Shown one piece after another: positions 1 to 5,896 of a stretch of 16,191 bases of DNA (position 1 is the stretch's first letter; each line of letters starts with the position of its first letter). The translations under genes were made by a program, and so were the position numbers. The notes under the pieces are model-generated. The model worked only from the letters and a program-made list of their open reading frames with translations. It did no database searches and was not told the DNA's origin. The stretch spans positions 1-16,191 of the forward strand of contig NZ_DYXM01000222.1 of NCBI RefSeq assembly GCF_020742175.1, read 5' to 3'. This DNA is from Dietzia timorensis. Its GTDB lineage: Bacteria > Actinomycetota > Actinomycetes > Mycobacteriales > Mycobacteriaceae.

Positions 1-434
1 TCGTCGACGAGCTCCTCCGCCGCCGCCACGAGCTCGATCGCATCGGGCATCAGCGTCCGCTCGTCGGCGATCACCTCGAGCTTGACCCAGTTCGTGCCGA
101 GCGCCTCGCGCGCCATCTTCGCCGTCTTCACGGCCTCGCGCGCGCTGCGGCACCCAGCAGTATTCGGCAGCGTGCGAATCCCGAGCTCGCCGAGCAGCGG
201 CAGCAGCCCGGCGCCGTTATAGCCGGCGCGCAGATCGACCTTCCGGATCGACACCGTCGTCAGCGCCGTGCCCGAGGCGATCAGAGCCTCGCGCAGAATC
301 TCCTGGTTGGAAGCACCGCCGGTACCCATGATCAACCGCGAGGGCACCTCCTCGCCGGCAATAACCAGCGGCGGCAGCGCATCGCCCGGGTTGGCATCCG
401 TTTCCGCCGAGCCAGCGGCGAACTCGTCCCCCAC
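1..434 (-). CDS. thiG: Thiazole synthase ThiG, N-terminal part (cut by window edge)
   Basis: ThiG condenses 1-deoxy-xylulose 5-phosphate, dehydroglycine and ThiS-thiocarboxylate sulfur into the thiazole phosphate of thiamine. Translating the minus strand from a GTG at 434-432 gives 144 whole codons open to the window edge. Visible family signatures are RLIMGTGG (about residues 33-40), NTAGC (91-95) and NWVKLEVIADERTL (115-128). The lysine of VKLEV, about K118, is the expected Schiff-base lysine. The sequence reads very like mycobacterial ThiG. The first 20 or so residues are an extra acidic/Ala-rich leader, so a later start is possible, but GTG 434 is the first start after the thiS stop, 4 nt away. 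It is the last gene of the thiO-thiS-thiG run seen here and is probably translationally coupled to thiS. The C-terminal part lies outside the window. Confidence 0.93.
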   Translation of the reverse strand, partial: MGDEFAAGSAETDANPGDALPPLVIAGEEVPSRLIMGTGGASNQEILREALIASGTALTTVSIRKVDLRAGYNGAGLLPLLGELGIRTLPNTAGCRSAREAVKTAKMAREALGTNWVKLEVIADERTLMPDAIELVAAAEELVD

Positions 435-438
435 GCCG

Positions 439-693
439 CTATCCGCCCTGAACCGCGGTAAGAACGTCGACCTGCGCATCCGCGCGCAGCGACACCTGCG
501 CCCAACGCGCCGCGGGCACGACGTCGTCGTCGACGGCGATCGCCACGCCCGATTCCGGCAGGTCGAGAATGCGCGCGAGATCCGCGACCGTCGACCCGGC
601 GGGCACCTCTCGCGCCTCGCCATTCACGGCCACCGAGATCGCCTCGGCCGCAGCACCTGAGTGCTTCTCCACCGAATTCTGGTCCACTGGCAT
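439..693 (-). CDS. thiS: Sulfur carrier protein ThiS
   Basis: ThiS is the small ubiquitin-fold sulfur carrier that is adenylated and thiocarboxylated at its C-terminal Gly-Gly and hands sulfur to ThiG. The 84-residue protein ends in VQGG, the diagnostic di-glycine tail. The beta-grasp core starts near residue 19 (ISVAVNGE), followed by a Val/Ala-rich strand-helix pattern. The first 18 residues are an extension compared with the usual 65-70 residue family length. ATG at 693 lies 1 nt after the thiO stop and has an AAAGGA Shine-Dalgarno about 11 nt upstream inside the thiO end, which supports this start and points to coupling. It sits between thiO and thiG on the same strand, the usual actinobacterial arrangement. 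Confidence 0.93.
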   Translation of the reverse strand: MPVDQNSVEKHSGAAAEAISVAVNGEAREVPAGSTVADLARILDLPESGVAIAVDDDVVPAARWAQVSLRADAQVDVLTAVQGG

Positions 694-694
694 G

Positions 695-2038
695 TCAGTT
701 CACGTCCTTTCTCCCGCGCAGGATGCGCGCCGGATGAGCTGCGGCGACCGCACCCGACACGGCCGCATCCGCTCCCTCTTCAAGGTAGGCCAGGATTGCC
801 TCGGCCGTCACGCTCGACAGCGCCACCCCGTTCCTGCCGTGTCCTGTGGCCGCGAGAATCAGCGGGGCAACGGGTTCGCCACCTCCGGCGTCATTCGCAA
901 ATGACGTCGGACCTCCCAGCAATTCCGGCGGCAGCGGCCCGATGTACGGCAGATTATCGGCGGACATCGGCCGCAAGCCGGCGATGGTCTCGCGGAGCTC
1001 GTACTCGCCGATCGCGGGGAACACGGTTTCGGCGTCGGAGAGGAGATCGCGCACGCCGGCGACGGTGACCTGGCGGTCCTCGCCGTGCTCGTACTGCGTC
1101 GCACCCACGACGAGGCCACCCTCGCGCGGTACGAGATACAGCGGCCGACCGCGCACCTGCGCGCGCACGACGTGGGTGGGCGCGGGCTCGCAGCCGGGGC
1201 GCTCGAACAGCCGCAGGACCTCGCCTTTGACGTTCCGCACGGGCAAGTTGGCGAGCCGCGACGAACCCTCCCCGGCGGCGATGACGACCGCGTTGAAGCC
1301 GGCCTCCGCGCCCGCACCGAGCTGGTCGAGATTCTCGATGCGGCGGCGGACGAAGGCGACGCCCAGCGCTTCGGTGCCGCGGCGGAGCGCACCGAGCAGG
1401 CGGCGGTTGTCGATCGAACCCTCGCCGGGCATGTAGTGGGCGCTGCGGATCTGGCCGGTGAGCCCCGGTTCGAGCGCTCGCATGTCGCGCCGGGTGATGC
1501 GGCGGACCGGGTTCTCGGCCGCGAGGTTGTTCTGGTCGGCGTCCCCCAGCGTCGCCGGATCGACGGTATCCGCACCGCTCTGCGGCTCGAGGCCAGCCGT
1601 CTCGAGCGCCCAGTCGAGCGCGAGATTATTGTCGCGCGCGTCCGCGGAATCGCAGCCGAGGAGGAGGCAACCGTTTCCGGTGCGGATGTCGCCGAAGGTC
1701 CACGGGTCGGCGGGCTCGGCGCTCTCGCCTTCCGCTGCCGCCTCACCATCGCTTCCGCCGCTCGCCTGGTAGGGCGCCAGCTCCTCGAGCAGCGCAGGCC
1801 ACGCGGCGAGTGCCTCAAGCCCGAGGCGGAGCCCGTCCGGCTCGCCGGGCCACGCCTCCGAGTACGGCGCGAGCATTCCGCCGGCGACCCACGCGGCCGA
1901 GCGTGCGGGCGTTCCCGCGGGCCCGGAATCGTCGGGGTCGAACACCGTAACCTCGAACCCGGCGCGCGCGGCGCGGAACGCGATCGTCAGGCCGATCACC
2001 GAGCCGCCGATGATGGCGACCTTCCGTGCTGCGGCCAA
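695..2038 (-). CDS. thiO: Glycine oxidase ThiO (FAD-dependent)
   Basis: ThiO oxidises glycine to dehydroglycine (iminoacetate) for thiazole formation, using FAD and O2. I place the start at TTG 2038, which has a strong GGGAGGAAA site at 2044-2052 with about 8 nt spacing. This gives 447 residues beginning just before the FAD-binding strand. The open frame continues to 2182, but that extra part runs antisense into thiE and has no family similarity. The dinucleotide-binding motif reads IIGGSVIG (residues 9-16), with Ser13 where the second glycine of GxGxxG is expected. WVAGGMLAPYSE follows near residue 50, and the C-terminal part has the DAO-type GLRPMSAD and ATGHGRNG segments. There is an acidic low-complexity insertion around the GGSDGEAAAEGESAEP region. 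It heads the thiO-thiS-thiG operon, divergent from thiE. Confidence 0.9.
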   Translation of the reverse strand: MAAARKVAIIGGSVIGLTIAFRAARAGFEVTVFDPDDSGPAGTPARSAAWVAGGMLAPYSEAWPGEPDGLRLGLEALAAWPALLEELAPYQASGGSDGEAAAEGESAEPADPWTFGDIRTGNGCLLLGCDSADARDNNLALDWALETAGLEPQSGADTVDPATLGDADQNNLAAENPVRRITRRDMRALEPGLTGQIRSAHYMPGEGSIDNRRLLGALRRGTEALGVAFVRRRIENLDQLGAGAEAGFNAVVIAAGEGSSRLANLPVRNVKGEVLRLFERPGCEPAPTHVVRAQVRGRPLYLVPREGGLVVGATQYEHGEDRQVTVAGVRDLLSDAETVFPAIGEYELRETIAGLRPMSADNLPYIGPLPPELLGGPTSFANDAGGGEPVAPLILAATGHGRNGVALSSVTAEAILAYLEEGADAAVSGAVAAAHPARILRGRKDVN

Positions 2039-2043
2039 CGCGA

Positions 2044-2052
2044 TTTCCTCCC
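2044..2052 (-). promoter_or_regulatory. Shine-Dalgarno site deciding the thiO start
   Basis: On the minus strand GGGAGGAAA lies about 8 nt before TTG 2038. This purine run is the best ribosome-binding match in the thiO 5' region and argues for the TTG start over the longer open frame reaching 2182. Confidence 0.7.
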
Positions 2053-2054
2053 AG

Positions 2055-2060
2055 TATTGT
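2055..2060 (+). promoter_or_regulatory. Candidate -10 box for a leaderless thiE transcript
   Basis: TATTGT fits the actinobacterial TANNNT -10 consensus and ends 6 nt before the thiE ATG at 2067, so transcription would start at or next to the start codon. No Shine-Dalgarno is visible upstream of thiE, which fits a leaderless message. No convincing -35 box was found. Confidence 0.45.
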
Positions 2061-2066
2061 TGAGCT

Positions 2067-2921
2067 ATGCCAGCTGATTCGTCCCGAGCTGATTCGCCCC
2101 AGGCCGATCCCGCCAACCAGATTACGCCGCGCCCCACCGGCGGTGACGCCCTGCGCGTCTGGCGCCGAGAGCGCCTTGCCACCGCCCGCCTCTACGTCTG
2201 CATCGACGCGCGCCGGGATCGCGACGCCGCCGCCCGCGAGTCCGGATGGTCCGGCGACTTCCCCGCCCTTCGCCGCGATGTCCGCGCCGCGTTTGCCGGC
2301 GGCGTCGACATCGTGCAGCTGCGCGACAAGGGCTCGGCCGGCGAGCGCGAGTTCGGCCCACTGGAAGCACTCCACGAGACGACGGCGCTGCGCGTCCTCG
2401 CCGAGGAGGCCGCCTCCGCCGGCGCCTTGTTCGCGGTCAACGACCGCGCCGATGTGGCATACGCGGTGTCGGCGGACGTGATGCATCTCGGCCAGGACGA
2501 TCTCCCCGTGGCCGTGGCCAGGGAGATTCTCGGCGCCGGCCCGATTATCGGCCGCTCCTGCCACGCGGCCGAGGAAGTCGACGCGGCCCTCGCCGATGCC
2601 TACGTCGACTATTTCTGCACCGGCCCCACGTGGCCGACCCCGACCAAGCCCGGCCGCGAAGCTCCCGGCCTGCCGCTGGTCGAGCACGCGGCGACCGCCT
2701 CTGCCTCCGCCGCCAACTCGCCCTCAGCCAGCGCCGACGCACCCAGCACCTCCCCTGCCGCCAAGCCGTGGTTCGCGATCGGCGGCATCGACGTCTCGAA
2801 TGTCGGCGAGGTTCTCGCGGCCGGTGCTTCGCGCGTCGTCGTCGTTCGCGCAGTGACGGCGGCGGACGACATCACCTCGGCCGCCCGGGAAATGCGGGCC
2901 GCCGTTACCGCGCAGCTCTAG
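2067..2921 (+). CDS. thiE: Thiamine-phosphate synthase ThiE
   Basis: ThiE joins HMP pyrophosphate and thiazole phosphate to make thiamine phosphate. The TIM-barrel signatures are all present: DIVQLRDKG (81-89), FAVNDRAD (122-129), HLGQDDLP (140-147), GPTWPTPTKPG (186-196) and PWFAIGGID (234-242). It closely resembles mycobacterial ThiE, which is about 222 residues; this one is 284. The excess is a 33-residue N-terminal leader rich in Ala/Asp/Ser/Pro and a Ser/Ala/Pro insertion at about 209-232, between the pyrophosphate-binding loop and the AIGGI strand. ATG 2067 is chosen for its position after a TANNNT -10. A start nearer residue 36 cannot be excluded, because the leader is low complexity. 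It is divergent from thiO and convergent with the NUDIX gene. Confidence 0.93.
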   Translation: MPADSSRADSPQADPANQITPRPTGGDALRVWRRERLATARLYVCIDARRDRDAAARESGWSGDFPALRRDVRAAFAGGVDIVQLRDKGSAGEREFGPLEALHETTALRVLAEEAASAGALFAVNDRADVAYAVSADVMHLGQDDLPVAVAREILGAGPIIGRSCHAAEEVDAALADAYVDYFCTGPTWPTPTKPGREAPGLPLVEHAATASASAANSPSASADAPSTSPAAKPWFAIGGIDVSNVGEVLAAGASRVVVVRAVTAADDITSAAREMRAAVTAQL

Positions 2922-2944
2922 GTCCGACGGCCTCGCCTGTAGTC

Positions 2945-2965
2945 CGGCGCTCTCCTTCCGCGCCG
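2945..2965 (+). terminator. Possible thiE 3' hairpin
   Basis: CGGCGC (2945-2950) pairs exactly with GCGCCG (2960-2965) across a 9-nt loop, about 24 nt after the thiE stop. No T-tract follows, so it would be a weak or factor-assisted terminator, or only an RNA 3'-end stabiliser. Confidence 0.3.
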
Positions 2966-3026
2966 AACCCGCCCTCTTGTCCATGCCGTCCTCGTCGACC
3001 GCGCGCAATAACCCACCCGGGGTGCC

Positions 3027-3133
3027 ACACACCAACTTGCGGGCGTACACACCAACTTGTGGGCCTATAAACCAACCCAGGAACACGAATTTCTCGACCG
3101 CAGGTTGGTGTGTAGCCCCGCAGGTTGGTGTGT
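3027..3133. repeat. Palindromic repeat element, copy 1 (20-bp units, 3 left and 2 right)
   Basis: The left arm has three tandem 20-bp units led by ACACACCAAC at 3027-3036 and 3047-3056 and the decayed ATAAACCAAC at 3067-3076. The right arm has the reverse complement GTTGGTGTGT at 3104-3113 and 3124-3133, again 20 bp apart. Positions 3027-3056 and 3104-3133 are complementary at 27 of 30 positions by my hand alignment, so a long hairpin can form on either strand. The 27 bases at 3077-3103 separate the arms and include CACGAATTTC. A second copy with the same plan is at 11529-11634. I do not recognise it as a named repeat family. Confidence 0.88.
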
Positions 3134-3225
3134 ATCGCTCTCCGGGGGCGACTTCATACCGTCGAAAGAGCTACCCGGGAGATCGCAACCGCAGTGGCTA
3201 TTGGGACCGGTGTGGTCGCGGGTCG

Positions 3226-4248
3226 CTACTTCAGCCCGAGGCGCGAGAGGAACCCGCCGGAGCCGAGCACCGAAATCCCAGCCGGCAGCCTATTGCGCAG
3301 GCCACGGTCGGAGGTCACGACGAGGACATTGCCGGGGCCGGCCGTTGCGAGTTCGGCGGACGCCACGTCGACGATCGTGTCGTCACCCTCGCCGGGCGCG
3401 TCGACCCGCACGAGGGAGGCCGGCGACTCGGCTTTCTTGGCCGCGCCCTCGACGACCACGGTGGTCCGGGCGAGCCAGGTACCTCCGGCGTCAGAGGTGG
3501 GTTGGTCGCCCGCCGAGGCCGACCCCGACCCCGCAGAAGTCCCGCCGCCAGACATGGCACCCGGCGCGAGCGCGCACGGCACAGCGCCTGCAAGGTCGCC
3601 GAGCAGCGCGGACGTGTAGCCCGCGCGGTCGCGCCACCAGCCGTTCGACCGCGAGCCCAGCACATTCGCGACATCGACCACGCACGACACCGGCCGCGCG
3701 CGAAGCGACGGCCACGCCTCGGCGAACGCGGGCATCAAATTGAACCCCTCCACCTCGGACTGACGCACCCAGCGCAGCTCGACCGACTCGTAGTTCGCGA
3801 TCGTGTCGAGCGGCTCAGGGACGTCCGCGAACACCGTCGTGTACGTCCACTCGATGGAATGCGAACGGCTCATCCCACCTGGCAAAGAGCCGTCGTGCCG
3901 AAGCGCACCGATGCGGGTACGCGGGCGGGGGACGCCGGACATGCGCGAGGTGACGCGCTCGCCGCGGACGCGAACCGCCCCCACGGGGATTCCGGCCTCC
4001 TCGAACGTTTCGCGCGCGGCGGCCTCGGCGGGCGTCTCGCCGGAGTCGATGGCCCCGCCGGGGAGCGCCCACGTGTCGCCGGACGCCGTCCACTTCGCGC
4101 GGTGCTGCAGCAGGACGAGCGGATCGGCGGGATCGTCGGGGCTCGGCGCGCGCAGGAGCAGCCCGGCCGCGCCGAACAGCCCCCAGCGGCGCTGGGAATC
4201 CGGGCCGATGACCCAGCCGCCGCCGTCGCCTTCGTCCGCCAAATCCAT
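3226..4248 (-). CDS. NUDIX hydrolase fused to a PIN/NYN-like domain (MutT3 position)
   Basis: The 340-residue protein has two domains. Residues 1-185 are a NUDIX fold with the catalytic box G65-x5-E71-x7-R79-E80-x2-E83-E84-x-G86-I87, so Mg-dependent hydrolysis of a nucleoside diphosphate derivative, such as an oxidised nucleotide, is likely. Residues 186-340 begin RPVSCVVDVANVLGS and continue through a Gly/Ser/Ala-rich loop (about 226-256), EGDDTIVD (287-294) and VTSDRGL (311-317). The acidic residues D192, D289/D290, D294 and D314 sit where PIN/NYN-type nucleases hold metal-binding acids. In M. tuberculosis the matching position is mutT3 (Rv0413), recalled as about 217 residues, so the second domain would be extra. 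ATG 4248 has only a weak ribosome site. It is convergent with thiE and divergent from glnX. Confidence 0.85.
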   Translation of the reverse strand: MDLADEGDGGGWVIGPDSQRRWGLFGAAGLLLRAPSPDDPADPLVLLQHRAKWTASGDTWALPGGAIDSGETPAEAAARETFEEAGIPVGAVRVRGERVTSRMSGVPRPRTRIGALRHDGSLPGGMSRSHSIEWTYTTVFADVPEPLDTIANYESVELRWVRQSEVEGFNLMPAFAEAWPSLRARPVSCVVDVANVLGSRSNGWWRDRAGYTSALLGDLAGAVPCALAPGAMSGGGTSAGSGSASAGDQPTSDAGGTWLARTTVVVEGAAKKAESPASLVRVDAPGEGDDTIVDVASAELATAGPGNVLVVTSDRGLRNRLPAGISVLGSGGFLSRLGLK

Positions 4249-4481
4249 GGGTCACATCCGTCGATCGTGTTGGTTCCGATTCGGCCCCGTCGGTCCGCAA
4301 CATCACGCCGCGGCGCGGGGCCCACCTCCCCAGTGTGTCGCAAAGTGCCGGAAGCGGCCCGCGCGCCGGGCGCGAGGCGCAAAATGGGGTCATCGCGCAC
4401 GGGCGAGTGGGCAGCCAACGCAATTCACACTAACCTCATAAGTCTCACGTATAACACCGCGCGTGGCACTTCGATTCACAT

Positions 4482-4487
4482 TAGGCT
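4482..4487 (+). promoter_or_regulatory. Candidate -10 box of the glnX-glnH-pknG operon
   Basis: TAGGCT fits TANNNT. A start about 7 nt downstream (near 4494) would leave a leader of about 25 nt that includes the glnX ribosome site. No clear -35 is seen. Confidence 0.45.
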
Positions 4488-4505
4488 AGAGCAGACGCAC
4501 AAGCT

Positions 4506-4512
4506 GAGGAGG
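4506..4512 (+). promoter_or_regulatory. Shine-Dalgarno site deciding the glnX GTG start
   Basis: GAGGAGG lies 6 nt before GTG 4519, a near-ideal ribosome site. It fixes the glnX start although the same frame stays open upstream to 2977. Confidence 0.8.
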
Positions 4513-4518
4513 TGGGAC

Positions 4519-5886
4519 GTGACCGCAGTGGACACGGCCGATACGGCCAAAGCTGCGCCCGTGCTGCCGACGTCGCTGTCGCAACGGCCGGGACTTCGCG
4601 CGCGCCTCGGCCGCTTCCTCAAGGGCACGAACTCCACCCCGGGAAAAATGACGGCGTTCACGCTGGTCATCCTCCTCATCACGCTCGTCACCGGCCTTTA
4701 TACGGCGCAGACGGCCTCGGATCGCAAGACCCAGCGCGACCTTTTGCTCGCCGAGATCGAGCCCGTCGCCAACGCCTCCCAGACGCTGTATTCCTCGCTG
4801 TCGATCGCGGATTCGGCGGCCAACACCGCGTTCCTCACCGGCGGCGTCGAGTCGACCGAGCTGCGCGATCGCTACAACAACGCAATCGGCACGTCGGCGG
4901 CGGCGATCATCGCGGCGACCCAGAGCCTCGAGACCTCCGAGTCCGGGCAGTCGCAGATGCTCGCCGAGATCAACTCCAAGCTCACCACCTACACCGGCCT
5001 CGTCGAGACCGCGCGCACGAACAACCGCGTGGGCAACCCCGTGGGCACCGCGTACCTCGCGGAGGCCTCGGCGATGATGCAGGACGACATCCTCCCGTCG
5101 GCCGCCGACCTGTTCGACGACCAGTCGTCCTCGGTGCAGGAGTTCTCCGGCGAATGGTCCTCACCGCCGTGGATGTCGTTCATCTGGCTGTCCATCGCCG
5201 TCGCCATGCTCGTGTTGCTGCAGGTGTGGCTGCGGCGGGCGACGGGCCGGCAGTTCAACATCGGTCTCGCCGCGGCCACGCTCCTCGTGGTCCTCGCCCT
5301 CGGCTGGACGATGCTCGGCGGGCTCGTCATGGCGACGGGCAATTCGCGCGGCCTCTCCGAGGGCGCCGCGCCGATGAGCGAGCTCACCCGCGCCCGCATC
5401 TGGGTGCAGCAGGCGCGCGCCACGGAGACCCTCGACATCGTCCGCCGCACCGATCCCGAGTCCGCCTCGGACGAGCGGACCCGAAAGATGGAGGAGATCC
5501 GCCGCACGCTGTCCGCCTACCTCGAGTCCGGCTCGAACGCGGACGCCGGCCTCGACGCCGACGGCGCGATCACCGACGCCGTCAATTCCCTCGACGACTG
5601 GCAGGCCACGCAGCGCCGCGCCGACTCGCTGTACCAACAAGGCGACTACCAGGGCGCGATCGCCGCGTCGACCGGCCGCGAGGAGGGCGAGTCCGGCGCC
5701 GCATTCGACGAGCTCGATTCGGCGCTCGTCGATGCGATCGAGAAGGCGCGCGACCGCCTGCGCTCCGTCATCGACGAGGCGCGCGCCACCTCCGACACCA
5801 CGCCGGACGCCGTCCGAACGCTCACCTTCCTCGCGCTGCTCGCGTGTGTGGCGGGCATCGCGCCGCGCATCCGCGAGTATTTGTAG
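4519..5886 (+). CDS. glnX: Membrane sensor protein GlnX (Rv0412c family)
   Basis: The 455-residue integral membrane protein has four hydrophobic segments: about 44-66, 218-238, 247-272 and 435-449. Between them are two extracytoplasmic regions (about 67-217 and 273-434) rich in helix-forming and acidic residues. The second pair of membrane segments flanks a short basic cytoplasmic loop (VWLRRATGRQ). This layout, and its place directly before glnH and pknG, match the Rv0412c/GlnX family. From published work on mycobacteria and corynebacteria, GlnX is thought to relay amino-acid binding by GlnH across the membrane to PknG. GTG 4519 is chosen for its GAGGAGG site and because the protein then starts with a short cytoplasmic leader. 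It ends 10 nt before glnH and heads the operon. Length is similar to Rv0412c, recalled as 439 residues. Confidence 0.87.
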   Translation: MTAVDTADTAKAAPVLPTSLSQRPGLRARLGRFLKGTNSTPGKMTAFTLVILLITLVTGLYTAQTASDRKTQRDLLLAEIEPVANASQTLYSSLSIADSAANTAFLTGGVESTELRDRYNNAIGTSAAAIIAATQSLETSESGQSQMLAEINSKLTTYTGLVETARTNNRVGNPVGTAYLAEASAMMQDDILPSAADLFDDQSSSVQEFSGEWSSPPWMSFIWLSIAVAMLVLLQVWLRRATGRQFNIGLAAATLLVVLALGWTMLGGLVMATGNSRGLSEGAAPMSELTRARIWVQQARATETLDIVRRTDPESASDERTRKMEEIRRTLSAYLESGSNADAGLDADGAITDAVNSLDDWQATQRRADSLYQQGDYQGAIAASTGREEGESGAAFDELDSALVDAIEKARDRLRSVIDEARATSDTTPDAVRTLTFLALLACVAGIAPRIREYL

Positions 5887-5889
5887 GGT
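5884..5889 (+). promoter_or_regulatory. Candidate internal -10 box for glnH, overlapping the glnX stop
   Basis: TAGGGT shares its first three bases with the glnX stop codon and ends 7 nt before the glnH ATG at 5897. The match to TANNNT and the spacing suit a leaderless glnH-pknG transcript. A partial GGGTGGG ribosome site overlaps it, so coupled translation from the glnX message is also possible. Confidence 0.4.
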
Positions 5890-5896
5890 GGGCACC

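Larger units (their letters stand above)
2922..3225. other. Convergent intergenic region thiE / NUDIX gene
   Basis: This 304-bp stretch lies between two genes that face each other. It holds a short hairpin at 2945-2965 and the palindromic repeat element at 3027-3133. In the remaining parts, including 3134-3225, I see no credible coding sequence, RNA gene or T-tract terminator. Confidence 0.7.
4249..4518. other. Divergent promoter region, NUDIX gene / glnX
   Basis: This 270-bp gap must hold the promoters of both outward-reading genes. The part near glnX is locally A+T-richer and carries a TAGGCT -10 candidate at 4482-4487 and a second possible box, TATAAC, at 4450-4455. For the NUDIX gene I could not pick out a convincing -10. 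The repeat element seen at the convergent junctions is absent here. Confidence 0.5.

Noticed and set aside
2039..2110. TPP riboswitch (THI box) before thiO or thiE.
   Set aside because: No THI-box-like CTGAGA / ACCTGA pairing was seen, and the gap is too short.
1815..2182. Upstream extension of thiO to 2182.
   Set aside because: The extra 48 codons lie over the thiE start, lack similarity to ThiO, and TTG 2038 has a good ribosome site.
3027..3133. Regular repeats suggestive of a short CRISPR array.
   Set aside because: Units are adjacent 20-mers with near-identical halves, inverted around a centre, without unique spacers of normal length or any cas gene.
2977..4518. Very long plus-strand open frame running from 2977 into glnX (969 codons in total).
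   Set aside because: The upstream part is antisense to the NUDIX gene, Arg/Pro/Gly-rich with no domain, and crosses the repeat element. A strong ribosome site and membrane-protein sequence begin only at GTG 4519.
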